A stretch of DNA of 64,000 nucleotides from Roseateles depolymerans (GCA_003241055.1 QFOD01000024.1:15548-79547), one strand, 5' to 3'; shown: positions 36,158 through 45,395, counted from the first letter of the stretch. Numbers and translations are program-made. Notes: generated by a model from the letters alone, not told the origin.

Positions 36158-38014
36158 CTAAGCCCGCGGCAAGGCGATGACGAAACGGCTGCCGACGCCG
36201 GACTGACTCTGTACGGTCAATTCGCCCTGCATCGCCCGCACGAGCATACGCGAGACCGCCAGCCCCAGGCCATGACCGGGCGGGCCCGATCGCCCGAGGC
36301 GCTGGAAGGGCTCGAACAGCTTTTCAACCTGCTCGGGCGACAGCCCGATGCCGTCGTCCGCCACCCCGATCTCTATGCCTTGATCACGGCGCCGGACATC
36401 CACCTGCACACGCCCGCCGCGCTTGCCGTACTTGCAGGCGTTGCCGATCAGGTTGTAGAGGCACTGCTGCAGCCGGGCCGCGTCGGCCAGCGCGGTGGCG
36501 TCAAGATCGCCCGAGGCGGGCTCCAGCCGGACGCCGGCCTGCTCGGCCTGGGTCTGCTGCGCCTCCATGCAGGCGGCCACCAGCGGCCCCAGCGGCACGG
36601 CGGCCGGCTTCACCTCGAAATGGCCGGATTCCCAGCGGGCGAGGTCCAGCGCGTCCTGCAGCAGACGCCGCAGCAGCATGCCGTTATCGAGGATGAGCTG
36701 CAGCCGCTTGGACTGCGAGGCAGTCAGCGGCTCGGCGCCGGGGGCGAGCAGCACCTCGGCCATGCCCAGCACCCCGTTGAGCGGATTGCCGATCTCGTGC
36801 GCCAGGTAGGACATCATCATCTGCTTGGCCCGACCCTCGGCTTCCAGCTTCACGCGCTCGCGGGCCTGCTGCTCGGCCTGCAGGCGCGGCGTCTGGTCGA
36901 ACAGCACCAGCGTGCGCAGGCCCTGGGCGCCCCCCGGCTGCCGCGACATCGACACATCCATGCTCAGCAGCGCCTGGCCGGGGGGCTGCAACTCGATGCC
37001 GACGGCGAGCGGCTCGCTGCCATCCAGCAGGTCGGCCGGCAGCGCGGCGCGCAGCCAGTCGGGCAGCGTCGCGCCTATCACCTCGCCTTCGGGCAGACCC
37101 AGCAGCTGCCTCGCAGCCGCGTTGGCGAGCACGATGCGCCCCTGGCCGTCCAGCGACAGGATGGCCTCGTGCGCCTGCGCCACCAGTGTGGAGAGCTGCG
37201 CATCGCTGATGCGGCGCCAGCGCTCCTGCGCCCGCTGCATGGCCTCGGCATTGCGCTGGCGCAGGCGCAGCGCATGGCGCACGCGCGCCCGCAACACGGC
37301 CTCGGGAAAGGGCTTGCTGACGAAGTCGAAGGCGCCCAGCTCCAGCGCGCGCACCTCGGACGCCACATCGCCATATTGAGTGACGAAGATGATGGGCACC
37401 TCGGCCATGCCCGGCCGGGTCTGCAGACGACGGGCCAGCTCGAAGCCATCGGCACCGGGCAGGGCCACATCCAGCAGCACCAGATCAGGAACGGCCTGGT
37501 CCACCAGGCGCAGGGCCTCCTCGCCCGTCTCCACGCCGACGAAGCTGATGCCCTCGGCCTGCAGCGTCCGGCGCAGGGCCGCGAGCGCGTTGGCATCATC
37601 GTCGACCGCCAGCACCGCCGGCCCGCCCGCCACCGCCTGAGGCTGACGCAGCGCGGCACGCACGCGGCTGCGCACCAGCTCCTCGCCCAGCGGCTTGCTG
37701 AGCCAGCCGGTCACGTCCAGCTCCAGCGCCCGCACCTGCATCTCGGGCGTGGCCTCGGCCGACATCAGGATGACGGGAAGATGCGCCAGCCCCGGCTCGG
37801 CCCGCAGCGCCGCGAGTGTCTGCAGGCCGTCCGGGCCCTGCAGATGGAGGTCGAGCAGCACCAGATCGGGTGCGGTCTGGCGGCACAGACGCAACGCGTC
37901 TTCGCCACTGCGCGCCACCCGCAGCGCCACCATGTCTTGCACAAAGGTCTGCAGTTGCCTGACGACGGTCACATCGTCGCCAACGATCAGCAGATCCGGT
38001 CGCCTGGTTTCCAT
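36158..38014 (-). CDS. Hybrid sensor: two receivers, PAS and histidine kinase
   Basis: A 618-residue soluble protein with no membrane helix. REC1 (about 8-120) has the Asp in LVLLDLHLQGPDG and Lys in WLSKPLG; its acidic pair reads GDD. REC2 (about 132-245) has VDDD, LLDVALPGADG and FVSKPF. A PAS domain follows (EAILSLDGQGRIVLANAAA), then HisKA with SYLAHEIGNPLNGVLG and an ATPase domain (NLIGNACKYG, VADDGIGL, GHGLGLAVS). The start METRRPDLL at 38014 has a GGGAGG site. It lies upstream of the CHASE hybrid kinase on the same strand and may pass or receive phosphate in the same relay. Confidence 0.92.
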   Translation of the reverse strand: METRRPDLLIVGDDVTVVRQLQTFVQDMVALRVARSGEDALRLCRQTAPDLVLLDLHLQGPDGLQTLAALRAEPGLAHLPVILMSAEATPEMQVRALELDVTGWLSKPLGEELVRSRVRAALRQPQAVAGGPAVLAVDDDANALAALRRTLQAEGISFVGVETGEEALRLVDQAVPDLVLLDVALPGADGFELARRLQTRPGMAEVPIIFVTQYGDVASEVRALELGAFDFVSKPFPEAVLRARVRHALRLRQRNAEAMQRAQERWRRISDAQLSTLVAQAHEAILSLDGQGRIVLANAAARQLLGLPEGEVIGATLPDWLRAALPADLLDGSEPLAVGIELQPPGQALLSMDVSMSRQPGGAQGLRTLVLFDQTPRLQAEQQARERVKLEAEGRAKQMMMSYLAHEIGNPLNGVLGMAEVLLAPGAEPLTASQSKRLQLILDNGMLLRRLLQDALDLARWESGHFEVKPAAVPLGPLVAACMEAQQTQAEQAGVRLEPASGDLDATALADAARLQQCLYNLIGNACKYGKRGGRVQVDVRRRDQGIEIGVADDGIGLSPEQVEKLFEPFQRLGRSGPPGHGLGLAVSRMLVRAMQGELTVQSQSGVGSRFVIALPRA

Positions 38015-38133
38015 GTGCGCCTCCCGCTGAGAGTCTCGGTGACCGCACGGCACGCCAAGCTGACTGCGCCTATGCGGGACACCGCTTCATCATCGCGTCA
38101 GGCGGGGCCAGCGCCAGCCCCCGCCCCGGGTAT

Positions 38134-38484
38134 TTATGCCTTGATCAGCAGCTCTTCCGCCGTCTTGCCGGCCGCCAGCGCGTCCTTGAACCAGTTGGGG
38201 CGCTTGCCATGGCCGGTCCAGGTGCGGCCGGCGCCGTCCGAATACTTGGCCACCGAGGCCGCGGGCTTGCCGGCCTTGGCCGCGGCCCGGCGCTTGGCCG
38301 GCGCTGCCGTGCGTCGGCCGGCCGGCGCCCCGGTGCCGAACAGGTCGGCCGGCGTCAGCTCGTAATGCGCGATCGCCTCGCGGATGCGCTCGATGACGCC
38401 AGCGGCTTCCTTGGCCCGCAAGGCCTTGGCCTCCTTCTCGAGTTTCTCGATCTGACTCAGCACCTGTTGCAGAGATTTCGCCAT
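38134..38484 (-). CDS. H-NS family nucleoid-associated protein
   Basis: A 116-residue DNA-binding protein. Residues about 1-50 form a coiled-coil oligomerisation region (LQQVLSQIEKLEKEAKALRA), a basic Ala/Lys/Arg linker follows (PAKRRAAAKAGK), and the C-terminal H-NS DNA-binding motif reads YSDGAGRTWTGHGKRPNW then LAAGKTAEELLI. This is the layout of beta-proteobacterial BpH3/H-NS-like proteins, which silence AT-rich DNA. Its own upstream region is relatively AT-rich, so autoregulation is plausible. Confidence 0.9.
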   Translation of the reverse strand: MAKSLQQVLSQIEKLEKEAKALRAKEAAGVIERIREAIAHYELTPADLFGTGAPAGRRTAAPAKRRAAAKAGKPAASVAKYSDGAGRTWTGHGKRPNWFKDALAAGKTAEELLIKA

Positions 38485-38670
38485 GACCCGCCTTTCGGAA
38501 ATGAATGAACCAACGATTGATTTGATTTCTGTCCGACCGACTGTAATCGCTGTGTTCTGCCATCTCCAAAGTCAGATGAAGGAGAAGCCCCTTCTCTGCG
38601 CAGGCATTGAAAGGTGGCCCGCCTTCAAACGGCGACCCGCCCATTCCAGTGGCCCGTCAATGCCGGGCAG

Positions 38671-39774
38671 TCATGCCGCAGCCGCGGGCGCGTAATCCAC
38701 ATAGCCCTGAGCTCCACCACCGAACAGCGTGGCGGGATCCAACTCGGCCAGCGGCCATTGACGGGCAATGCGTGCCGGCAGATCGGGATTGGCGACAAAT
38801 GGGCGCCCAAAGGCCACCAGATCGGCATAGCCCTTCTCGATCACCCATTGCGCGCGCGCTGCGTCGTATTGACCGGCGACGATGATGGGGCCCGAGAAGC
38901 GCGCCCGGATCTCGCCCCGAAATGCCTCGGTGAACTCGGGCGCATCGTCCCAATCGGCCTCCACCAGATGCAGATAGGCAATGCCCAGCGTCTGCAGATA
39001 GGCGGCCGCGTCCAGCAGCGTGGGCAGGATGTCGGGGCAGGCCATGCCGCGGGCCGTGAGGAAGGGGGCCAGCCGGATGGCGCTGCGCTCGGGCCCGATC
39101 TCCTCGGCAATGGCGGCCATCACCTCCTTCAGAAAACGCAGGCGGTTCTCGCGCGAGCCGCCATAGTCGTCCTCACGATGGTTGGAGGTGGTGCGCAGGA
39201 ACTGGTCGACCAGATAGCCGTTGGCCCCATGCACCTCCACCCCGTCGAAGCCGGCCTGGATGGCGCGACGCGCGGCCATGCGGTAGTCCTGCACGATGGC
39301 CTGGATCTCGTCGCGGGTCAGCGCGCGCGGCGTCGGCGACGGCACCATGGCGCCCACGCCGGTGGCCGGATCCACCTTCCAGATCGAGCCTTCAAAAGGC
39401 ACGGCCGACGGCGCCACCGGCAGCTCGCCGCCATGGAAGTCGGGATGGGACATGCGCCCCACATGCCAGAGCTGCACGAAGATGCGGCCGCCCGCGGCAT
39501 GGACGGCATCGGTGACCTGGCGCCAGCCGGCCACCTGCTCGTCGCTGTAGATGCCCGGCGTGAACGAGTAGCCCTTGCCCTGCGGCGAGATCTGCGCGCC
39601 CTCGGTGACGATCAGCGCCGCGCCGGCGCGCTGTGCGTAGTACAGCGCGTTCAGATCGCCGGGCACGTCACCCGGTTGGCGGCTGCGGGCGCGCGTCATG
39701 GGCGCCATCACGATGCGGTGCGGCAGGGTCATGGCCCCGACCTGCAGGGGGGAGAAGAGGGATGCGATGCTCAT
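38671..39774 (-). CDS. Old Yellow Enzyme family alkene reductase (NemA-like)
   Basis: A 367-residue FMN-dependent reductase of activated alkenes. It starts MSIASLFSPLQVGAMTLPHR, includes MAPMTRARS, the active-site pair in EVHGANGYLVDQFLR (His and Asn), NHREDDYGGSRENR, and the late FMN-phosphate region VAFGRPFVANPDL. Length and motifs match NemA/OYE enzymes. A GGAA site precedes the ATG. It lies 14 bases downstream of the atypical SDR gene and is probably co-transcribed with it under the divergent LysR regulator. Confidence 0.93.
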   Translation of the reverse strand: MSIASLFSPLQVGAMTLPHRIVMAPMTRARSRQPGDVPGDLNALYYAQRAGAALIVTEGAQISPQGKGYSFTPGIYSDEQVAGWRQVTDAVHAAGGRIFVQLWHVGRMSHPDFHGGELPVAPSAVPFEGSIWKVDPATGVGAMVPSPTPRALTRDEIQAIVQDYRMAARRAIQAGFDGVEVHGANGYLVDQFLRTTSNHREDDYGGSRENRLRFLKEVMAAIAEEIGPERSAIRLAPFLTARGMACPDILPTLLDAAAYLQTLGIAYLHLVEADWDDAPEFTEAFRGEIRARFSGPIIVAGQYDAARAQWVIEKGYADLVAFGRPFVANPDLPARIARQWPLAELDPATLFGGGAQGYVDYAPAAAA

Positions 39775-39788
39775 GATGATTCCAGTGC

Positions 39789-40460
39789 TCAGTTGATCAG
39801 TGCGCCGCCGTCCACATCGAGGACGGCGCCGGTCATGAAGGGGTTGTCGATGGCCGCCAGATAGGCCTGGGCCAGGTCTTCCGCGCGGCCGTGGCGGCCG
39901 GCCGGCAGGGTGGCAGCGGCACGCGCCAGCATGGCGAGCCGCGCCGGCTCCTCCATCGCCGCATAGGCGGCGGTGTCGGTCAGACCCGGGCTGACCAGGT
40001 TCACGCGCCGCGGCGCCAGCTCCCGCGCCAGCAGCCGGGTGGTGGCCTCGAGGGCCGCATTCATGGCGGTCTTCACCAGCGTGCCCGGCACCGTGCGTCG
40101 GGCCAGGAAGCCGCCGGTCAGCGTCAAGGAGCCGCCCTCGCGAAGCCGGCCGGCCAGCGCCTTGGACACCGCCACGCTGCCCCAGAACTTGATCTCGAAG
40201 GCGGCGTGCGCCGCCGCCAGATCCAGGCCCGAGACAAAGCCACCGGGCGCCTGCGAGCCCGCGGTGAAGACGACATGGTCCACCTCGCCCAGGGCGGCGA
40301 AGTAGCGCTCCACCGCCGCAGCGTCGGCCAGATCCAGCCCGTTGCGCCGGCTGGCAACGTGCACCCGCCCCGGGCGCCGGGCCAGCGCGGCGGCCACCGC
40401 CTGCCCGATGCCGCTGTGGCCGCCGATGACGACCGACACCGTGTGTTCCGTGAAGTTCAT
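39789..40460 (-). CDS. Atypical SDR-family protein lacking the catalytic tyrosine
   Basis: A 223-residue SDR-fold protein. The nucleotide-binding motif is VIGGHSGIGQAVAAALA and FTAGSQAPGG replaces the usual NAG motif. At the active-site position the Lys is present (K130 in GTLVKTAMNA), but the residue four before it is Gly126 instead of Tyr. The C-terminal PGLTDT and VDGGAL segments are normal. It may bind a cofactor without classical SDR catalysis, or use other residues. The start at 40460 has a GGAG site. It precedes the alkene reductase gene. Confidence 0.85.
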   Translation of the reverse strand: MNFTEHTVSVVIGGHSGIGQAVAAALARRPGRVHVASRRNGLDLADAAAVERYFAALGEVDHVVFTAGSQAPGGFVSGLDLAAAHAAFEIKFWGSVAVSKALAGRLREGGSLTLTGGFLARRTVPGTLVKTAMNAALEATTRLLARELAPRRVNLVSPGLTDTAAYAAMEEPARLAMLARAAATLPAGRHGRAEDLAQAYLAAIDNPFMTGAVLDVDGGALIN

Positions 40461-40483
40461 ATCCAGCTCCAAAAATGAATGAA

Positions 40484-40556
40484 CGAAAGATAGACTTTCG
40501 GAGCCAATAGAAAATCCACCACCCATCGAACACATATTTCATGAATGTCGAAATAT
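40484..40556. promoter_or_regulatory. LysR-type operator region with two inverted repeats
   Basis: Between the divergent SDR and LysR genes lie CGAAAG-N5-CTTTCG (40484-40500) and ATATTTC-N9-GAAATAT (40534-40556). The second repeat runs into the LysR start codon at 40555, a position suited to autorepression. LysR proteins bind interrupted palindromes of the T-N11-A kind in such gaps; which repeat is the activation site is unknown. Confidence 0.55.
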
Positions 40557-41445
40557 GCAGCTCAACCAGCTCCAGCTCTTTCTGACCATCGTTGAGAAGG
40601 GCGGGCTGTCGGCCGCCGGCCGTGAGCTGGGCCTGGCGCCCGCCACGGTGTCGGAGCGGCTGGCCGCCCTGGAGGCGGACTGCGGCGTCAGCCTGCTGAC
40701 GCGGACCACCCGCTCCATCAGCCTGACCGACGAGGGCCGCACGCTGGTGGAAGGCGCCCGCCGGCTGCTGGCCGACGCCGCCGAGCTGGAACGGCAGGTG
40801 CGCCGCGGCGCCACCACGCTCTCCGGTCCCATCCGCCTGAGCGCGCCGGTGGATCTGGGCCGCGTCCGGCTGGTGCCCATCCTCGATCGCTTCCTGGAGG
40901 CTCACCCCGAGGTGTCCATCGACCTGAACCTGACCGACGGCTTCGTCGACCTCGTCGGCCAGGGCATGGACTTCGCGGTGCGCTACGGTGCGCTGGCCGA
41001 TAGCAGCCTCAAGTCCAAGCCGGTGGCCGACAGCCACCGGGTGGTCTGCGCCGCGCCGGCCTATCTGGCCCGCCATGGCCGCCCCGAGCACCCGGACGAA
41101 CTGTCGCGCCACGACTGCCTGGTGATGCGCTTCGGCGGAGCGATCGACCGGATCTGGCACTTCCGCCTCGACGGCCGCCCGCATGCGGTGACGGTGCGCG
41201 GCCGCCGCGTCGCCAATGACGGCGCCCTGGTCAGGCAGTGGTGCCTGCAGGGCCTGGGCCTGTGCATGAAGTCGGTCTGGGACGTGCGGGCGGACCTGGA
41301 CGCCGGCCGGCTCGTCGAGGTGCTGGCCCCGTTCGCGACGCCCCCTTCTCCGCTGCAGATCGTCTATCCCGCGGCACTGGCCCAGCCGCAGCGGGTGCGC
41401 CGGCTGATCGACACCATTGCCGAGCAACTGCCCCAGGAGAACTGA
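40555..41445 (+). CDS. LysR family transcriptional regulator
   Basis: A 296-residue regulator. The N-terminal HTH reads LQLFLTIVEKGGLSAAGREL then GLAPATVSERLAALE, and the effector domain contains the usual GPIRLSAPVDLGRVRLVPIL and GQGMDFAVRYG segments of the CrgA/DmlR-like group. The start is at the family position. It diverges from the SDR-alkene reductase pair and probably controls it in response to an electrophile or quinone-like inducer (inference). Confidence 0.92.
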   Translation: MQLNQLQLFLTIVEKGGLSAAGRELGLAPATVSERLAALEADCGVSLLTRTTRSISLTDEGRTLVEGARRLLADAAELERQVRRGATTLSGPIRLSAPVDLGRVRLVPILDRFLEAHPEVSIDLNLTDGFVDLVGQGMDFAVRYGALADSSLKSKPVADSHRVVCAAPAYLARHGRPEHPDELSRHDCLVMRFGGAIDRIWHFRLDGRPHAVTVRGRRVANDGALVRQWCLQGLGLCMKSVWDVRADLDAGRLVEVLAPFATPPSPLQIVYPAALAQPQRVRRLIDTIAEQLPQEN

Positions 41446-41503
41446 ACCGCATCACGGCCCGCTCGGCCGGCTTGCCCAGGATCAATGCAACGCCGGGCCA
41501 TTG

Positions 41504-42451
41504 ATGGTCGACTCCACCCCCTGCCCCGCCTTACCTGCGAATCCATCCGTGCGTCCCCTGCGTCTGCTCCCTCCTGCCCTGCTGGGCGTGCTCAGCGGCC
41601 TGCTGCTGGGCCTGAACACCGTCCTGACCTTTTCGCTGATGCTGCCCCCGGCCCTGGTCAAGCGGGTGCTGCCGGCCGCTCGTCGCCCCTGCGACCGGCT
41701 GCTCAACGGGCTCGCGACCGGCTGGGTTGAGATCAACAGCCGCTGGCTGGCCGGCTCGCAGCCGGTGCCCTGGCAGGTGGAGGGCACGGACGAACTCAAC
41801 CCGCGCGGCTGGTATCTGGTACTGCCCAACCACCGCAGCTGGGTGGACATCCTGGTGCTGCAGCGCGTCTTCCAGCACCGCATCCCGTTCCTGAAGTTCT
41901 TCCTGAAGCAGGAACTGATCTGGGTGCCGGTGATCGGCCTGGCCTGGTGGGCGCTGGACTTCCCCTTCATGAAGCGCGGCAACACCCGTGGCGCACGGGC
42001 GGCTGACCTGGCCACCACCCGCCAGGCCTGCGAGAAGTTCCGCTTCGTCCCCACCTCGGTCATCAACTTCGTCGAGGGCACCCGCTTCACCGCGGCCAAG
42101 CAGGCGGAGCAGAACAGTCCCTACCGGCATCTGCTCAAGCCCAAGGTGGGCGCACTGGGCATCGCGCTGGCCACCATGGGCGAGCAGTTCGAGGCGCTGC
42201 TGGACGTGACGCTGATCTACCCCGACGGCACGCCCAGCTTCTGGGACCTGATGACCGGCCGCAACGGCCGCGTCCAGGTGCTGGTGCAGCGGCGCGAGAT
42301 CCCGGCGGACCTGGTGGGCGGCGACCCGGGCAGCGACAAGGCGCTGCGCGCCCGCATCGCCACCTGGATCGAGGGCGTGTGGACCGAGAAGGATGCGTTG
42401 ATCGCGCAACGCCTGGGCGAGCGGAGCGCCTCAGGCGTCAACGGCGGGTGA
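41504..42451 (+). CDS. PlsC-type acyltransferase (YihG-like)
   Basis: A 315-residue membrane acyltransferase of the lysophosphatidic acid acyltransferase family. An N-terminal hydrophobic segment (LLPPALLGVLSGLLLGLNTV) precedes the HX4D motif NHRSWVDIL and the FVEGTRF motif that binds the glycerol phosphate; FPFMKRG is also typical. The pattern best matches the YihG/acyltransferase group rather than housekeeping PlsC. The ATG at 41504 is my choice; a GTG at 41549 is possible. It probably acts in phospholipid remodelling. Confidence 0.85.
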   Translation: MVDSTPCPALPANPSVRPLRLLPPALLGVLSGLLLGLNTVLTFSLMLPPALVKRVLPAARRPCDRLLNGLATGWVEINSRWLAGSQPVPWQVEGTDELNPRGWYLVLPNHRSWVDILVLQRVFQHRIPFLKFFLKQELIWVPVIGLAWWALDFPFMKRGNTRGARAADLATTRQACEKFRFVPTSVINFVEGTRFTAAKQAEQNSPYRHLLKPKVGALGIALATMGEQFEALLDVTLIYPDGTPSFWDLMTGRNGRVQVLVQRREIPADLVGGDPGSDKALRARIATWIEGVWTEKDALIAQRLGERSASGVNGG

Positions 42452-43531
42452 CGACGCCTGCGCCAGTCGGTAGGCGTGCGGCGTCTGGCCCTTCCAACGC
42501 TTGAAGGCATGGATGAAGCTGGCTGATTCCGCATAGCCCAGCCGCAACGCGATCTGCTCCACCGACAACCGACGCAGCTCCAGCAGCTGCTCGGCCTGCG
42601 AGCAGCGCAGGCTCTCGCACAGTTCGAGGAACGAGGTGCCTTCGTCCTGCAGCCGCCGCCGCAGCGTGCGCTCGGACATGCACAGCTGCGCGGCCAGCCC
42701 GCGCATGTCGCCCATGCGCTGCGGCTCCTGCAGCATCAGGTCGCGCAGACGCGCGGCCACATCACCCTGCCAGCGCGCCATGTCGATGCTGCGCTGGCAT
42801 TGCTGCTCGGCCTGGCGCAGGGCCAGGGCGTTGCCGTGCGGCAGCGGCTGGTCGAGGTCGGCCGCCGCAATCAGGATCACGTCGCGCGGTTGCTGCACAT
42901 AGAGGCGCTGGGCCCCGAGCGACGCATAGGCCTCGGCCGGCGCATCGAAGGAGAACTCCAGCATTACCGGGCGCAGCGGGCGCCCGAGCAGGCTGCCGGC
43001 CATCGAAACCACGACCCCCACCATGCGCTCCACAGCGAACCGGTACAGCGGCGATGGCGCAATGGGGGCGCTCAGCACCACGCGCAGATCGCGTCCGTCC
43101 AGGCCGGCCGGCTCGGTGCGCAGGCGAACCAGCGAGTTGCCCAGGTCGGCCGAACGCTCCGCCGCCATCAGCGCGCCACGCAGACTCAGGCTGCTGACCA
43201 GCGCCAGCCCCAGCGGCCCCAGTTGCGTGAAGCGGTAGCGCCGGCCGGCATCCAGACCCAGGCCCGGCGCCTGGCCGCAATGCACCAGCAGGTTGTGGAT
43301 GATCCCGCACTCCTGCTCCAGCGTCAGCGTCCGGCCGGGGTGGTCCAGGTCCAGCGCGCCAAGGCCGGTGCCGGCAAGCAGCCGCGTCAGGTCGAGGCCC
43401 CGCTCCCAGGCCAGATCGGCCAGCAGCAGCGCGCCCACCACGTTGCGTCGCAGCCGGCCGCGGGCGCCCAGCACGGCCGCAGCTCGCTCACGGCGGCGCG
43501 CTTGCCCGGCGGTCGGCACCGCTTCGCTCAT
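42431..43531 (-). CDS. AraC family transcriptional regulator
   Basis: A 366-residue regulator. The N-terminal part is the arabinose-binding-like domain of OruR/ArgR-type AraC proteins (about residues 30-220), and the C-terminal double HTH reads MRGLAAQLCMSERTLRRRLQ then LSVEQIALRLGYAESASFIHAFKRW. A GGAGG site lies just before the ATG at 43531. It overlaps the 3' end of the convergent acyltransferase gene by 21 bases. It is divergent from the efflux operon and is the likely regulator of it. Confidence 0.9.
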   Translation of the reverse strand: MSEAVPTAGQARRRERAAAVLGARGRLRRNVVGALLLADLAWERGLDLTRLLAGTGLGALDLDHPGRTLTLEQECGIIHNLLVHCGQAPGLGLDAGRRYRFTQLGPLGLALVSSLSLRGALMAAERSADLGNSLVRLRTEPAGLDGRDLRVVLSAPIAPSPLYRFAVERMVGVVVSMAGSLLGRPLRPVMLEFSFDAPAEAYASLGAQRLYVQQPRDVILIAAADLDQPLPHGNALALRQAEQQCQRSIDMARWQGDVAARLRDLMLQEPQRMGDMRGLAAQLCMSERTLRRRLQDEGTSFLELCESLRCSQAEQLLELRRLSVEQIALRLGYAESASFIHAFKRWKGQTPHAYRLAQASSPAVDA

Positions 43532-43775
43532 GCCGCCTCCACCAAGGCCGCCCGCGCCCATGGCGGGCGGGAAACAGGAATCAAAGACACAGCACGTCCT
43601 TTCCAGCCGGACACCGCCGGCCCTCGAGGGCCAGTTCTTGCGCGACGGATTGTGGGGCGGATGCCCGCCAAGCGATGCAGCATGCCGGTTTCAGATGACA
43701 TGGCCGCCATCATCAATTTTTTGGCCGGATTGATTCTGTCGGCCCTGGCGGCAGGCTGGAAGACTGCGCAGCGAC
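43532..43775. promoter_or_regulatory. Divergent control region between AraC regulator and efflux operon
   Basis: A 244-base gap without a convincing gene. It must hold the promoters for the divergent AraC gene and the MFS efflux operon. I see a less GC-rich patch near 43705-43735 (CATCAATTTTTTGG) that could be part of the efflux promoter, but no clear -35/-10 pair or operator repeat. Confidence 0.35.
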
Positions 43776-45395
43776 ATGGATAACACGCCGCCGCCACCTG
43801 ACGCTCTTCAGCCGCCCTCGCTGGCGCGCCGCCTGGGCTCGGCGGCGACCGGCACCCTGCTGGGCCTGACCCAGGGCTTCGGGCTCTATCTGGTGAGCTC
43901 CAACCTCAGCAGCATCCAGGGGTCGCTGGGCGCCACCGCGGCCGAAGCCAGCTGGCTGCTGAGTGCCTACTTCGCCACGGCCGCATCGGCGACGCTGCTG
44001 CTGACCAAGGTGCGACTGTCCATGGGGCTGCGCACCTTCACCATCGGCAGCCTGCTGATCTTCCTGGCCATCAGCGCGCTGCATCTGGCGACCGACTCGC
44101 TGGTGTCCGCGGTCGCGGTGCGCGCGGCGCTCGGGCTCGCGGCAGCGCCGCTCACCTCGCTGACCGTGTTCTACATGATGCAGTCGCTGCCCGCGCGTTT
44201 CGCGCCCTTTGGGCTGCTGCTCGGCTTCGCGGCGCTGCAGGTGCCCGGCCCGCTGGCGCGGGTGGTCGCCACCGACCTGCTGGAAATCGGTCAGTGGCAT
44301 GGCCTGTTCCTGTTCGACGTGACGCTGGGCGTGCTGAGCCTGGCGGCCATCCATGCCGTGCCGCTGGCGCCTCAGCCGCGCCGCAACGCCTTCTGTCGCG
44401 GCGACCTGCTGGCGTTTCCGCTCTACGCCACCGGCCTGGCCCTGCTGTGCGTGGTGCTGTCGCAGGGGCGCCTGCACTGGTGGACCGACCAGCCCTGGCT
44501 TGGCGCCTGCCTGGCGCTCGCGCTGACCTGCATCGGCCTGTACGCGATGTTCGATCTCGGGCGCGACAACCCGATGATCGACCTGCGCTGGCTGGTGTCG
44601 CCCTACATGCTGCGCTTCGTCACCGCCGTGCTGCTGTCGCGCGTCGTGCTGTCCGAGCAGCAGGTGGCCATCGTTGGCCTGATGAATGCGCTGGGCCAGT
44701 CCAACGATCAGATGCGCCCGCTGTTCGCGTTGGCCAGCCTGGGCACGCTGCTCGGCTTCCCGCTGGCAGGGCTGATCTCGTTGCGCTACGGCCCGCGCAG
44801 CCTGAGCGTGATCTCCGCGGCGCTGGTGGCCGCGGCCGCCTGGATGGATGCCGGCTCCACCGCCGCCACACGGCCCCAGGATCTCTACCTGAGCCAGACC
44901 CTGATGTCGGTCGCGCTGGCCGGTTTCTTCTCGGCCGCGCTGCAGCTCGGGTTCGGCCCGGTGCTGCAGGACGGTGGCAAGCGCATCGTCAGCTTCCTGG
45001 CGGTGTTCAGCGCGGCGCAGTACCTGGGTACGCTGCTCGGCTCGGCCTGGATCAACACCGCCGTGGAGTGGCGCCGCCAGTTTCACTACCAGGCGCTGGT
45101 CCAGCATCTGGCGATCGGCGACCCCGAGGTCGCCATGCGGCTGGCCCAGCTCGGCGGCTCGCTGGCACGATGGATCAATGACCCGATCGCACGGGCCAAG
45201 CAGGGCACGGCCCTGCTGGTCCAGCAGGTGAACCGGGAAGCCGTGGTGCTGGCCTATCTGGACGTCTTCCAGATGATCGCCGCGCTGTCGGTGGCGATGT
45301 TCGTCTGGCTGGGTGCGCTGGCCTGGCTGAACCGCCGCCGCGCAGCGGCCACGCCCTCGTCTCCCGCCGCCGCCCCTCTTCCGACCACCTCCTGA
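43776..45395 (+). CDS. MFS drug efflux transporter, DHA2/EmrB type
   Basis: A 539-residue inner-membrane protein with about 14 hydrophobic helices, the size and layout of proton-coupled drug exporters such as EmrB. The start of the transmembrane region (GFGLYLVSSNLSSIQGSLGA, then EASWLLSAYFATAASATLLL) and the later GLMNALGQSNDQMRPLFALA fit the family. It is first in a three-gene operon with a membrane fusion protein 12 bases downstream and an outer-membrane factor, so the products can form a tripartite pump across both membranes. The substrate is unknown. Confidence 0.9.
   Translation: MDNTPPPPDALQPPSLARRLGSAATGTLLGLTQGFGLYLVSSNLSSIQGSLGATAAEASWLLSAYFATAASATLLLTKVRLSMGLRTFTIGSLLIFLAISALHLATDSLVSAVAVRAALGLAAAPLTSLTVFYMMQSLPARFAPFGLLLGFAALQVPGPLARVVATDLLEIGQWHGLFLFDVTLGVLSLAAIHAVPLAPQPRRNAFCRGDLLAFPLYATGLALLCVVLSQGRLHWWTDQPWLGACLALALTCIGLYAMFDLGRDNPMIDLRWLVSPYMLRFVTAVLLSRVVLSEQQVAIVGLMNALGQSNDQMRPLFALASLGTLLGFPLAGLISLRYGPRSLSVISAALVAAAAWMDAGSTAATRPQDLYLSQTLMSVALAGFFSAALQLGFGPVLQDGGKRIVSFLAVFSAAQYLGTLLGSAWINTAVEWRRQFHYQALVQHLAIGDPEVAMRLAQLGGSLARWINDPIARAKQGTALLVQQVNREAVVLAYLDVFQMIAALSVAMFVWLGALAWLNRRRAAATPSSPAAAPLPTTS

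Noticed and set aside
31015..36180. A 1721-codon open frame on the plus strand
   Set aside because: It is antisense to the complete CHASE/PAS hybrid kinase gene and its translation is low-complexity (His, Gln, Leu, Arg-rich), a product of GC-rich codon use on the real strand.
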